Positions 1 through 11,395 of a stretch of 64,000 bases of DNA are shown piece after piece (position 1 is the first letter of the stretch; every line of letters starts with the position of its first letter). The stretch comes from Ascaphus truei (lineage: Eukaryota > Chordata > Amphibia > Anura > Ascaphidae), in assembly GCA_036426205.1 (NCBI GenBank), contig CM071579.1, positions 13,834,844 to 13,898,843 on the forward strand, in the 5' to 3' direction. The position numbers were made by a program, and so were the translations under genes. Under the pieces are notes generated by a model. It saw only the letters and a program-made list of their open reading frames with translations, did not search any database and was not told the DNA's origin.

Positions 1-600
1 TCTATAACACCAATACACTTACTTATTTTTTGCAGTCTCTTCTCGCCTCTCCCCCCCCCCTCCCAATTCAACTGAATCTGCTCAGAAAATCTCAGTTAGG
101 GAGGAGTCAAACCGTGGCTGATACTTTTTGACCAATCCCCTGCCCTGTCTCAGAGATTTTACTTAATTCAAACCAATCCCCTGCCCTGTCTCAGCTGTTC
201 TGAAAGCTGATTGGCTGGAAATAAACAGATTGAAAACTGCATTTTGCAAGCTGCTGAAATTCAGGGCATTACTGTGAATAATGCCTGGAATTTTAACCAA
301 TCAGAGAGCAGGGTTTTCAATAACGCCCTGAATTTTCCTGCTTTAGCCTATAATTATAAATAACCTGAGTGTTACGTCATTTTTTCTCAATTTCACTCCA
401 AGTATTCACCAATTTATATTCTGTTTCGTAAAAAAATCTGGGGAAGATTCTTGGGTGGGAGTGGGTGGGAGCGCCCTTCCGAGGATTGTTTTAGGAAATA
501 GAATATGAAATAGTGCAAATTGGTGCATGCGTGGAGTGAAATTTAGTTCAAATGAGGTAATGGTCAGATAATTTATAAATAACTGTAAAATAACTGTACA
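1..600. other. AT-rich intergenic sequence with short direct and inverted repeats
   Basis: No gene was recognised. A 23-bp segment at 131-153 is repeated exactly at 172-194. An inverted pair at 256-271 and 321-336 (core TTCAGGGCATTA against TAACGCCCTGAA) resembles the arms of a small foldback element. Whether this is one MITE or two fragments cannot be decided here. Confidence 0.5.
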
Positions 601-649
601 TGGCGAGCAATACTGATCTTAATGCTGCTCCCACAAATTCCAAGATTAT

Positions 650-1020
650 TGCACCCCTCCTCATCCTCTCTCTACCCTTATCCTCCCACCCACTCCTTCT
701 CTCACTCCATCTTATCCTCCCTCCCTTCCTCCTCTCATCCCCCCTCCCTTCATCCTCTCATCTCCCCCCTCCCTTCATGATCTCATCTCCCCCCCTTCAT
801 CCTCTCATCCCCCTGCTCACTTCATCCTCCCCCTCCCTTCATCCTCTCATCCCCCCTCCCTTCATCCTCTCACCCCCCCTCTCATCCTCTCATCACCCCC
901 ACCCTCATCCTCGCATCCCCCTCCCTCTCGAATCCCTCTCATCCCCCCCCTTCATCCTCTCCCCCTCTTCTCATCCGCTCATCCCCCCTCACCTTCTCCC
1001 TCTCATCCCCCCCCTCCGTC
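650..1020. repeat. C/T-rich imperfect tandem repeat
   Basis: The + strand is almost purely pyrimidine, built from variants of CATCCTCTCATCCCCC. A 294-residue open frame crosses it, but the composition (Ser, Pro, Leu, His only) is what a stop-free pyrimidine repeat gives in any frame, so it is not called as a gene. Confidence 0.8.
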
Positions 1021-1184
1021 ATTATCACCCACACAGGACAGCCAGAGACAACACACAAGGACACACACAGGAGACACAGGACGCAGCTCACCTCTCTTTG
1101 CTCCATGCTTTTCCACGGCTCTTTGGCCCCACCTCCAGGCTCCTGCCACCTCCTCCTGATTGGCTGCATTACACATACATATCC

Positions 1185-1511
1185 CCCACACGCACACAAA
1201 CAGGTCCCTCCCTCCCGCACACATACATGTCATCGTCCACGCACACATACATGTCCCCCCCGCACACATACAGATGCAGCGGCCGTTATTCGAACACTTC
1301 ACGGGGTGTATATCTCAGAATACCCATGTCATGGCGTGCGCTTTCTTCTAACCGTACTGCCTTAAAACGCGTGTTGACTCGGGTTTTTATCGGTTTCAGA
1401 AAATTGCATTTTAGCGCCGTCCGCAATACTGTCGAGGAACTCAAGTGGGCGATCGCGAGTTGTCTTAAAACCTGTCATTTATAGCTGTACAGTTCTGCAA
1501 GTGTGTGTGTG

Positions 1512-1554
<43 letters not shown>

Positions 1555-1630
1555 ACCCACCAGACCCACACACACAATCACCACACACCAGCAACACCCA
1601 CCCCACACACACACACACACACACAAATTC
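1185..1630. repeat. CA-rich simple repeats
   Basis: This holds copies of an ACACATACATGTCCCC unit at 1205-1275, then a (GT)n/(AC)n run at 1501-1552 and further CA-rich sequence to 1625. The same ACATACATGTCCCC unit returns at 2090-2185 and 3725-3850, next to another shared repeat, so it belongs to an interspersed family. Confidence 0.8.
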
Positions 1631-2084
1631 TGTTAGCTTAACCATACATGTTCGATACTTTTGTTGTACCCTGGGAAAGAAGTCCTTTGAGGCTCCTTAG
1701 TAATACACAGATTAAAAATATAAGTACACATAACAAAAGTATTTTGTACGAATTAAGTGTTGTATTTGTACAGGATAATAAAGGGAAAAGGAGTAATACA
1801 ACGTCGCTTCTTCTTCCGAATGTTAAATATTTTTTCCGCTCATGCGTGTACAGTATGTCTCTGCTAAGAAACCCCAAAAATAAAAAATGTATATCTTTTA
1901 TTCTATATGTATTATTTATTATTCAATACTTTCAACTTTTGCTACTGTAGGCTTGCTCTTCTTTTCATACTGTTTTTATTTTATGCGCATGCGTTTGTCA
2001 AATTGGAACCTTGTTGAAACGCATATGCGTGTCATCACATTTAGGTGCATGCGTGTATGTCTCATTGGAACCTTGTTGAAACGC

Positions 2085-2275
2085 ATATGTACATGTCCCC
2101 CCCACACACATACATGTCCCTCTCTCTCTCCCCCCCCCCCCCGCACACATACATGTCCCTCTTCCCCTCACACACATACATGTCCGGTATTATCTCTTAT
2201 TTTTTGCCAGAGTAACCAAATACCGGGCTGTTCGGTTCAATACCGGACACACTTTGGCAACCCTACGGAGAGGCA
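2085..2275. repeat. Interspersed repeat with TACCGG foldback, copy 1
   Basis: A run of ACATACATGTCCC units leads into a short foldback block in which GTCCGGTATT (from 2182) pairs with AATACCGGAC (to about 2250), ending in GGCAACCCT. The same order is seen at 3725-4003, so this is a dispersed repeat and not a regulatory element of a local gene. Confidence 0.6.
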
Positions 2276-2397
2276 GTGCCCTATATACCTGCACTCCTTG
2301 TTTGTTCTTGTTGTGTTTCTATTCTTTAAGGTCAGAGCACCTCCTTCTATATGAAGTGTTAACATTCACCATTTTTACTTCCCAATGTAACTAGACT

Positions 2398-3060
2398 GTT
2401 TCCCGCTGCAGTGCAGGGGGACCGTCTGCACGGGCTCCATGCTACCGATTGGGACCCCGACAGCATTAAACCTCCGGTGTCACGGCCACCGCGGCTGCGT
2501 GACCGAGTGTAGCAGCTGCACCGGAGAGAGCTGCATCTTTACCTTGAGCGGGTCTCATTGTACCGGCAAAATTCTATGTACATGGCTATGCGGCAGTGCT
2601 ATATACACAGTGAAATATATATATTTTTTCTCTCCTGTAGATGTCTGCCCACGGTCCCCAGAAAGAGGCCGAGATCTCGTGAAAGAAGACTTCTGTTCTG
2701 TACAAAAGGACAACAAGAACGGCGCTGGGTATCGGATCAGCAAACCAGACCGTGAACTATTCCGCCTGCGTCCCGTGTCAGATTGGGAGAGAGCCCCTCT
2801 TCTGTTATAAGGCCCACAGAAGCACCCATTGCTGACACCTCTGGCAGCACAGGGTGACATGTGATCATTTCCTAAAGAACACTTTCATGAATGGGTTCAA
2901 GTGCAAATATCACAGAGCAGCAATCAGGTTATTCATTATCAGACGGTATCCTTTTCTTATAGCAAACCATGTCACATTTTCAATATGTTTTTTGTGCGAT
3001 GAAATGGTTTGGGAGAGGAATAAATACATAAACTGTTCCCTGGGAGTGTTTTTTTTATTT
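2398..3060 (+). other. Unexplained block with splice-acceptor-like and poly(A)-like signals
   Basis: Two pyrimidine-rich tracts end in AG, at 2410-2411 and 2639-2640 (TTTTTTCTCTCCTGTAG). An AATAAA hexamer lies at 3019-3024. A + frame at 2439-2810 is open for 123 codons and rich in Cys early on, but I do not recognise the protein. I compared it by memory with TTC17 and ALKBH3, the neighbours of HSD17B12 in mammals, and saw no match. It could be the 3' end of an upstream transcript, an old gene fragment, or chance. Confidence 0.2.
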
Positions 3061-3089
3061 TTAAATGAATTGGTTTGGTAAATGCTGAA

Positions 3090-3245
3090 ATAAAATAATA
3101 ACTTTATTTCATATAGCGCTTTTCTCCCAATGAAACACAAAGCGCGTCACAATGACAGCATAGCGCGCGGCACGCTGCACATAGGAATGTTACAGACTCA
3201 GTCCCTGCCCAGATGAGCTTACAATCTATGATTTTGGTGCCTATA
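3090..3245. repeat. Interspersed repeat (TTTATTTNTATAGCGC family), copy 1
   Basis: It starts with CTTTATTTCATATAGCGC and ends with GAGCTTACAATCTATG. Related copies occur at 11080-11240 and 17790-18000, each running from a TTTATTTGTA start to a GAG-CTTACA/TTTACA end. The class is not certain from sequence alone. Confidence 0.6.
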
Positions 3246-3449
3246 GCGAGGACATGATATGAAAGTGCCAAAGTTTAAAGGTTCTTGGACTTTGTTATCA
3301 CTTATTAGCTAATAACCCGGCTTATCAGATAAAACCCCAGCTGCAGTACTGTGGAGCCGTTTCAGCAGAGGCTATACGAGTGTCAAGCAGAGGAAATAGG
3401 GTTTGTAAAAGCAGTACCGATGTCAGGGGTTTGATTTCTGCCACACTGG

Positions 3450-3705
3450 TGATGTCTCTGCTGAGATCAGAGTTAGAGAGATGGGCGAAACTGTCAAAAA
3501 CCTTTCTGCGGAACTTCCCGCGCATTCCATTCAAAATCCGTTCCGCGATGTAAAACCCGTCGGCGGATTGTTCCAATTGTAATCCGTGCGGATTAATCCA
3601 AAACCGCCATTGGATACAATCCGATGGTGGATTTTAACAATGCAATCCGCAGATAGGATTGTTAAAATCCACCCGTGGAATCCGCGGAATGGATTGTCAG
3701 TGATA
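3450..3705. repeat. MITE-like block with ATCCG-rich foldback
   Basis: Many ATCCG/CGGAT words surround an inverted pair at about 3626-3680, in which GGTGGATTTTAACAATG pairs with TTGTTAAAATCCACC around a short loop. This looks like a small DNA-transposon-derived foldback element. No coding potential was seen. Confidence 0.5.
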
Positions 3706-3719
3706 AAAAAACCAAAAAC

Positions 3720-4003
3720 GTCTCACTCCCCCCCGCGCACATACACGTCCCCCTCCCTCGCGCACACATACATGTCCCCCTCTCCTCTGCGCACACATCC
3801 CCCTCCTCCCTGCGCGCACACATCGCCCTCCTCCCCGCGCACATACATCTCCCCCTCCCCCCCAGCCCGCCAAACACAAATTATCACATGTTCCCCTACC
3901 CCCCCCCCCCGCACACAAATGTCCGGTATGGTTTCTCATTTTTTACCGGACAGAGTAACCAAATACCAGGCTATCTGGTTTAATACCGGACACCTGACAA
4001 CCC
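3720..4003. repeat. Interspersed repeat with TACCGG foldback, copy 2
   Basis: It has the same architecture as 2085-2275: CACACATACATGTCCCC units, then GTCCGGTATGG, a central CAGAGTAACCAAATACC and AATACCGGACAC, ending GACAACCCT. Two copies 1.6 kb apart with identical internal order support one family. Confidence 0.65.
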
Positions 4004-4274
4004 TATAATCATACCCCATAAACAATCCATTATCTGCCTATAATCCACCTGCAGTGCTTAGTTGCATACCTTTCTCCTAATCATATCATGCTCTTTAAGA
4101 TACAAGGGAATTTCGGTGTTAGTAACAATGCTAAATTTTACATTTGTATCCTATATCTCTCAGCATTAAAAGCATCAAGGTGTTTTGGCCTATATGTACA
4201 CCTTTCATACAATTTAGCAAGTGACATTGAAGTCAGGGGGAAATTATAGGGAGCGGTTACATGGAGCAATAGAA

Positions 4275-4399
4275 CTTAGGACCAGATTCACAGAATGATG
4301 ACAAGCTTTAGCGTGCCTTAAAGCTGCAGTTCAAGCAATATCCTACATGTCTGGTTTTTTAAATAAATCAGTTCTGTACTATGAGAAAATACTTGTAGC
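4275..4399. repeat. Left half of a foldback element split by an LTR retrotransposon
   Basis: The motif CCTTAAAGCTGCAGTTCAAGC (4316-4336) is matched in reverse orientation at about 10688-10707 (CTTGAACTGCAGCTTTAA). Flanking TTTAGCGTGCC/GCCGTGCTAAA also pair. The two halves lie on either side of the LTR element, so the LTR element entered an existing inverted-repeat element. Confidence 0.55.
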
Positions 4400-5024
4400 T
4401 TTAACCCAGTTCCCCTCCTCTTCCTCCCCTCCCTTTTTGGGATTCTCTGGTTCTGTATCATTGGTTCAGCGCCTCCAGCTGTGATGTGCTCCTGGGATGC
4501 AGGACGTCAGCTCCCACCACAACACTCCTTGTTGCCCCTCCTACCCAGGAACTGACACCCAGGCAGAGGTATAGTGAATAGATAGATTTATTGAACATAC
4601 TGCAGCAGCTCTTCACAGTATAGATGTTGAGGTCCCAAGTCTTCTGGATGGTGCTTACCCTGGTAGTATGGGGCCTTGAGTCTTGATTATCCCCAGGTCT
4701 TTCGGCCTGAGGTGGGCCAGCTCATCCATGCCATGGGAGAGTCTGACAGCCCATGCTGTCACCTTCACAGGCAGAGCAAGACTAACTAACTTTGCTACTC
4801 TCACTTGGAAGTCTCAGGAAGGGGCGGGCTCATGGACTGTACCTATCTCCGATAGGCTGTACACAGGTCATGAGTCACCACCTTACTTCCTTCACTTACA
4901 AGTGAAGCACAAGTGGGGTCATTGGCCCATAGATGAACCCATGAAGGCCCTGAACTTACTAGTGATTTACATCACAGATACACTGTGGGGGAAAGAGAGG
5001 TATTGTGGGACATACTGTGTTACA
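4400..5024 (-). mobile_element. LTR of minus-strand retrotransposon (3' LTR), 625 bp
   Basis: It aligns through most of its length with 9586-10298, for example in the TCAGCGCCTCCAGCTGTGAT and GAAGTCTCAGG segments. Its right edge ends GTGTTACA. Its left edge reads TTTAAC where the other copy has TGTAAC, one substitution in the terminal TG. It is shorter than the right LTR because bases after CCCAGTTCCCC are missing. The four bases before it, TAGC (4396-4399), match those after the right LTR and look like a target-site duplication. Confidence 0.8.
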
Positions 5025-5218
5025 CTTTCCCCTGGGTGAAATTTCCAACGACCTCGCTTGGGTCCAAATTTGTTGCACCATCCGTCATTCTGGGATCTCC
5101 AGAATGACACATATTGATACAGAATTAGCATATATACATCAATTGAATAATATACACAGCAGCTGTATCATTCACTTATGACAGTGATAATATATTAACA
5201 TTACTAGATGGAGTGACC

Positions 5219-6208
5219 CTACTGGTAGTATCTAGGATCCAGCTTTTTAACTGGCCGTCCATCATAATCTTCCACCCACACCGAACAGACTCTGGGGGCA
5301 CCGGCTTGCTGACGGGCCTCCACCCCATCCATATGAATACAGGTCCCTATTACCCATTCCCTTATGATGGAACAAATAAGGGAGTCAGTTCTAAACTCCT
5401 TATAACTGGTTTTACGCTGGAGATAGTCAGTGATTGCTAACTTCAGCCACTCATGGCGATGGTCCTCTATCTCCTGCATGATAGGTCGACTCTTCAGGAG
5501 TAAATACACTCTCTTCCCACCAATGGTCAACTACAGGACCCTTCATCAGGATAACCTGGGGCATTTTAGCTCAGGGGCATAACCCTGGAACATAGGGTAC
5601 AACCACCGACATGGTTCTGGTGATAGGGATTAAGATCCTGTACTAACAGGTCTGGCATGCACAGGTGAAATGGCATTAGATGAAACAGATGGTGAAGATG
5701 TTAGGGACACCTCTGACTGAGACCCTGGTGACCACCTCCTATAGGACTGATAAGACCCTCTACTCCCCGGCCTCTTGATACAACTGGACACTGCTATCTC
5801 TCCCTCAGACTTCCCAGAACTTTTACTCAACCAATTCCCCACAGTCACATCCTCAGGAATGTACAGTAGGATCTACATATTTTACCTTCTGTGATCCACA
5901 GGTTGATGATGGGGCAGTGGCAGGGGCAGAATGGGCTGAGCAAAGTCTTGAATGTCCAGCACAGGGGTAGTAGCAGATGGGGTATGTACCGCTAGGGCCA
6001 ATAACTGGGGCTTTAACAAGTCCACTAAATGTTTCCTGGAAATGAGCTTCCCTCTCCCTTTAACTGGGGACTGTAACTTGGACTCTGTAGAATGATACCT
6101 TCCCAGTCCTGCAGGGGGCGGTGCCGGTACGGTGACACGCTTCTCCTCTGTTGGGTGGGTAGCCTTCACCAGGCAGGCAACATCTGGCGGATGCAGGCCC
6201 ACACTCAC
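5219..6208 (-). pseudogene. Decayed minus-strand coding remnant inside the LTR element
   Basis: Three open stretches (5882-6208, 5630-5848, 5219-5530) lie in the same minus-strand frame, separated by stops at about 5884 and 5630. The last piece has ordinary protein composition, with charged helical sequence and a short VWVEDYDGRP segment near its end. The middle piece is Ser-rich. I do not recognise a family. Its position upstream of the polypurine tract fits an element-encoded protein. Stops and probable frame changes mean it cannot be expressed as it stands. Confidence 0.4.
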
Positions 6209-7224
6209 CGCTTCTGAGCCCAGCGGTTATGCGACCGGCTCCGCGGACGCCATCTTGGTGACGTCATCTGCGAGATCACCGGAGCAACACGCCCGGCGCC
6301 ATTAATGATGTCACTTCCGGCGAGACCGGAAGTTTATCACCGAGCTGCGCACCGGACAGGGCCGTATCCGGCGCCTCAGGCAAGTAGGCCGCAACTGGAT
6401 CAGCTGTAAAGTAGGAACGGGCCCACAGCAAGGTAGGGGACGTCCATCGGTTCCTCCGTAGACAGCATACGGACATCTCCAGTGTCATCTGGGATGGCGG
6501 CGCTCGTCGAACCTACGCAGCCTCTTGGAAGGACCCATCTGGACCGGAACTCGTCAGGAACGGGCAGGTAAGTGGTGATCTCTCCTCTACGCGGGCCCCG
6601 CCTGGTAGAGATCTTCATCAATGTGGGACACCTGCGCCAATACGCAATGCCAGGGTGTCAATCGCCAGGGCGACCATGCTTATGGAGCTACCATGCTCCG
6701 CGGTCACTTGGGGAACCACTCGACACCCCTGGGGCAGTCAACTCGCTCTCCTTGGTGTCGGTAGGTACTGATCCCAAGCCTGGGACTGTCGGTACCTTCT
6801 TTGCATTCCGGACTGGCCGTGGTAGGGCCCACCGGCCCACCATAGGATCTGCAGCAGCAGCTGAGGCAGTCATCGTAGATGGCACCTGACCACTGGAGCC
6901 TCCGGTCACATTAGTAAGGGCGCATGGGTCAGCAGTATCCGTGGCAGGAAACAGAAATGGAACCGCACCCGTCAGGGTAACGGCTCGCGAGGTAGGCATA
7001 CACGCCTCCGCAGACACTGGACTGGCAGGCCGCAGGTATTAAGTGCCACAGTGCTGGCACCACACATTTAGGCCGACAGGGCCACCAGGCAGGCGGCATC
7101 TTAGATGGATTTGCTCTCCAACCCTCTGTAATGATCGTGCTGCCCGCAAACCTGACAAGACCCCGGTACTGAGGTGGAGAAGGGAGAACCCACACACCCG
7201 CAGCAACGGAGTGTGGTATAGAGC

Positions 7225-7475
7225 GTAGACGAGTCTTGGGCTGTAGAGAAAGGTTAGTCAGGTACTTGCTGGATCCTGGGTTCCAGAGGGGAGCGTAGTC
7301 GAGTCCGTAAGCCAATGGTCTGGGAGTAGAGAGAGCCGCGTAGTGAGTGTCCGTTTGCCGAGTCCAAGGAGAGGTAAGCGTAGTTGAGTGTCCATTTGCT
7401 GAGTCTGAGGAGTAGAGAGGGAAGCGTAATCGAGTCTGAAGCCAGGGGTCAAGATCCAGAGAGGGTACGTAGCCA
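7225..7475. repeat. Imperfect short repeats (GCGTAGTCGAGTC words)
   Basis: Variants of GAGCGTAGTCGAGTC recur about five times at irregular spacing of 35-60 bases, with AGTAGAGAG between them. They lie inside the LTR element and open minus-strand frames that are probably not coding. Confidence 0.5.
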
Positions 7476-8440
7476 GACCAGGTCAGGAACAAGGAGACTG
7501 GAAACACAAGAGAGAGCAAAGCACAAAACCAGACAGCACAAAGTTACAGATGATTATGCTGAGCACTGGCTGAACGCGGGGACAGGAACTAAATGCGGAG
7601 CAAAGGCCAATGGGAGAAGGGGGAGGAGCGGACGTGCGTCCCCAGAACTGCAGGAATAGGGAGAAGAGCCAAGGGGGAGGATTAGGGGCGGTTGCACTGC
7701 TTGAGTGCATTGCGCGGCGCCCGCAATGGCTGGGGGCGGGGACAAGCGCAGGAGACCGCCCACAAGAAGCGCGGGACCGCGTGCGCCCTATAACGCTGTT
7801 GGGCTGTCGCGCGCGGCCCAAGCAGGACCCGGTCGGCGCGACCTGTCCGCATCGGAGCAGGAGGGAGAGCCGAAACAGCGACGGCTGCGGGGACCGGGGT
7901 GAGTGAGGAGGGGGCACGTTGTGCAGGATGTGCCCCCGGATCCCTTACACCCTCACTATCAGGTAGCCACCTGGGGGGGGGGGAGTAGTGGGATACTTCT
8001 AAATCCAGAGATTCGCTCGAGGCAGCCATGGTATAGCCGCTCCTCTCTCTTTTACAGCTCACAGATGAATGAGCCTTCAGAGGCAGGGCTAACTCCTTCC
8101 AGCACTAGCTCTCTATGATTGGTTGAAGAAAATGCTGTAGCTCCTCCCCTGGGTGAAATTAGAGGCAGGGGTGGAAACAGAGTGTGACCTGCTCCGACTG
8201 AGCCAGTCACGTTGAGGGGCGGTGCCAGGCTTTTGGCGCCGAGAGGATGCAACTTAGTTTGCAATTTTTGCAGATTTTGCAATTGCAAGCCCATGCAGTC
8301 TACTACTTTGGAGGGAGCGTCATTTTGGAGATCTTAAGTACGCAACCCCCACGCGGTGGCAGACATTTTAGATCACACATAAGGTACACAGGATCCCTGC
8401 CACATACCAGAGCCTGTCCCTTTTTAGCAGTTGTAAATTG

Positions 8441-8990
8441 GGGTACACTCTCCCAGGATAAGTTTCCCACAGGGAGCCCCCAATACAGAACGTAGAATTA
8501 GCAAAGTGGGGGTCACGTTGCCGACGGACGGCACAGTCCGGTATGACTCCCCCACAGCACAAAGTACACGCAGTACAATGGTGCTAGTTTGGGGTTTACA
8601 CCCTCTGAGGGTCAGGGTGCTGCTGGGTGCCCCATTCCTCAACAATCATTGAAGCAGTTGGTCCCCTTTATGGCTGTGTACATCAGGGTAACACTCTCCC
8701 AGGATCACACATCCTGGAAGCCCCCCTAATATAGAACCTGAACTAGACAAAGTGGGGGTCACGCTACCGACGGATGGCACAGTCCGGTGCGACTTCCCCA
8801 CAGCACAGCGTACACGCAGCACAAGGTGCCATTTTCAGTGTATCACCCTGATTGAGGGTCAGGGTGCTGCCGGGTGCCATATCCTCAGCAATCACTGCAG
8901 CAGGTGGTTCCCTTAATGGCAGAGTACACAGATTGGGGTACACGCTCCCAGGAATCACTCCTGTTGGGAGCCCCCAATATAGGACATAAC
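8441..8990. repeat. About 247-bp tandem repeat, a little over two copies
   Basis: The anchor GGGTACACTCTCCCAGGA starts at 8441, recurs with one insertion at 8686 and again at 8936, giving periods of 245 and 250 bp. Each unit also carries AAAGTGGGGGTCACG and CAGCACA-GTACACGCAG. It sits in what would be the 5' leader of the minus-strand LTR element. Confidence 0.8.
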
Positions 8991-9585
8991 TGGGTGAAGG
9001 GTATACACGCTGCCTGATGCTGGATGCCACCAGGTTGCGCCCCAACACCATCCATAAAGAAAGGTTCAGGGATTCCTCTATCTCTCCACACGTGGCCCAG
9101 TGAGGACTCCCCCTTTCCCGCAGTCTCTGTGCTTGGTGCCCAGGGGCTTCCCAATACATAATGGGGCTTACCCCTGGCCCTCTTGCTCTGAGGTGAACTA
9201 TGGGTGCCCAAGGGTCACTGGTATTGTACCATCAGGGGCCCTGGCCCCTCTCTGCCTTCACTGCTTTGCTATTACTGAACTCCTTCAGCTATATGAAGCT
9301 TCCTATCAGCATACTGTGTTCTGCCACACTCCAACTCAAGTGCCCTTTCGGTCAGCATAGCTTATAGTTCCTATAGTGGGGAAAGTGGGCCCTGGTTATA
9401 GTATGCCGGGGTCCCCAGGCAACCATCACTAGCCTCCCCTCTCACAAGCACTCTTACTGGCAGCGTGCTGCCACACACTGAGTCTCACTCCCAGCGTGCA
9501 GTTACACTGTAAGCCTCAATCTCTGAAAGGCTGCATCTGTTAAGCCTGAAAGCCTGTCCTGTACTATCTCAGCAGGCCCTCCAAA

Positions 9586-10298
9586 TGTAACCCAGTTTCC
9601 CCCTTCCCCTCTGGGAGATCCACTGCTTTTACTGTTACTAATGGTAGTGTGGTGCTGAGGCATACCTGCTGGTTCAGGAGAGCTGAGTGGCCACGATGGT
9701 AAGGGGCAACAGGACAGGCTTTTGGGGTTCTCTGGTTCTCTATCATTGCTTCAGCGCCTCCAGCTGTGATGGGCTCCTGTAACGTAGGATGTCAGCTCCC
9801 ACCACAACACTCCTTGCCCCTCCTGCCCAGGCAGAGGTATAGTGAATAGATAGATTTATAGGATATACTGCAGCAGCTCTTCACACAATATAGATGTTGA
9901 GGTCCCATGTCTCAGGACTTATGGATGGTGCTTACCCCGGTAGTATGGGGCCTTGAGTCTTGATGGTCCCCAGGCCTTTCGTCCTTAGGTGGGCAAGCTC
10001 ATCCACGGCATGGGGGAGTCTGACAGCCCATGCTCTCACCTTCGCAAGCAGAGCAAGACTAACTAACTTTGCTACTCTCACTTGGAAGTCTCAGGGAGGG
10101 GCGGGTTCATGGACTGTACCTATCTTTGATAGGCTGTACACAGGGCATGAGTCACCACCTTACTTCCTTCACTTACAAGTGAAGCACAAAGAGGGTCGCT
10201 GGCCCATATATTAACCCATGAATGCCCTGAACTTACTAGGGACTTACATCACAGATACACTGTGGGGGAGAGGTATTATGGGGCATATGCATGTTACA
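9586..10298 (-). mobile_element. LTR of minus-strand retrotransposon (5' LTR), 713 bp
   Basis: It begins TGTAACCCAG and ends ATGTTACA, giving short inverted termini TGTAAC/GTTACA. TAGC follows directly at 10299-10302, matching the bases before the left LTR. Divergence between the two LTRs, including an indel near the left edge, indicates an old insertion. Confidence 0.8.
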
Positions 10299-10302
10299 TA
10301 GC

Positions 10303-10745
10303 ATTTAAAAAAAAATGTTGAGACATTTTTAATGCATTCTAATGTAACAAGCTTTTTTGTTCCTATAGCAACCATTTACCAAGTCACCACCCCTTCCCCT
10401 TCTGAAACAGCATCCCCTTTTGAGCCCGGCCCTCTCTAGCAGTGAAACAATTGAATCCAGTGCCTGCCTGGTCACATGATCTTCCTCACAGAACTTTGGC
10501 TGTCAGTGCAGCAAAAGAGGACCCAAGATGCATTTAGTGAACCCCGATTTCAGCGATCGATCACAGAAGAACGGATCGATCACAAAAGAACGGATCGATC
10601 ACAGAAGAACGGATTGATCAGCAACTTAGCTAATCACTAGTCAGTGTGTAGATTGTATCGATGCACAAGTTTTTTTTTTTAAAAGACAGCTTGAACTGCA
10701 GCTTTAAATCTCATCACAAATGAATATTAGTTAAGCCGTGCTAAA
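10303..10745. repeat. Right half of split foldback element with 19-bp tandem repeat
   Basis: It is the continuation of the element whose left half is at 4275-4399. It contains about 3.5 copies of a 19-bp unit, ACGGATCGATCACAGAAGA, at 10554-10620, and ends with the inverted arm CTTGAACTGCAGCTTTAA. Confidence 0.6.
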
Positions 10746-11077
10746 GTTTAGAACCCCTTAATGAATCTAGGCTACAGAGGGAAGGTAAAGCCCGCGGCCC
10801 GCCTGTGATGTACTTCAAATACTTCAAAAACACCCACTCTCCGCTTGTCTTAACATATTGCACTATCACTGTGTTTATATTTTTTATTTCTTGGTGTGTT
10901 CCTGAGAATACCGCTCCCTTCCCCCCCCCCCTGTGGATCAAGTCTTCAAATATAAAGCATCCTTTTTGTAACTTCGGACTTAAAAACTGGCAACAGAAAA
11001 AAAAATAGCCATGCACCAAAACACACAGGGGGGTGGGGGGGATCCCGCTCTTCTGTACAGTACAAAGATGTGTAGAT

Positions 11078-11245
11078 GTTAATCTTTATTTGTATAGCGT
11101 CATCCATGTACACAGCGCTTCACAACGATGACACACGTGACAAAGTAATAGGGGACATCACGGGAATAAAAGCTCCATACATAAAAGGAAACAGGAAAAA
11201 GAGTCCCTGCCCCAAAGAGCTTACAATCTATGGATGCAGCCTCCA
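11078..11245. repeat. Interspersed repeat (TTTATTTNTATAGCGC family), copy 2
   Basis: It runs from CTTTATTTGTATAGCG through ACAGCGCTTCACAACGATGA to CCCAAAGAGCTTACAATCTA. It shares both ends with the copy at 3090-3245. Confidence 0.65.
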
Positions 11246-11395
11246 TGTAATATGCACTGGATGCTGTATTCATCCTACACAGTATAATGGCTGCGAGTAT
11301 GCTCGGTGCCCGATACTGTGCCATGGTCATCTTGTGAAATCCCTGCACTTGTTATTCAGCATACAGCAGTGTGACCTGCATGCACTGCCTGACAC

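Larger units (their letters stand above)
5025..9585 (-). mobile_element. Internal region of minus-strand LTR retrotransposon, no intact gag/pol seen
   Basis: On the minus strand a polypurine stretch (reverse complement of CTTTCCCCTGGG, 5025-5036) directly abuts the left LTR, as a polypurine tract should. At the other end the minus strand reads TTTGGAGGGCC straight after the right LTR, a possible primer-binding site that I could not assign to a tRNA. Minus-strand open pieces at 5882-6208, 5630-5848 and 5219-5530 share one frame and are interrupted by stops; they look like one decayed coding region. I see no reverse transcriptase, protease or integrase motif. The remainder is repeat-rich (7230-7470, 8441-8990). 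It could be a non-autonomous derivative or a heavily decayed endogenous element. Confidence 0.65.

Noticed and set aside
600..1484. 294-codon open frame at the left of the window
   Set aside because: Its first half is a C/T-rich simple repeat and its second half CA repeats; composition explains it.
2439..2810. Last exon of TTC17 or an ALKBH3 exon
   Set aside because: The frames do not resemble what I remember of either protein; kept only as an unexplained block.
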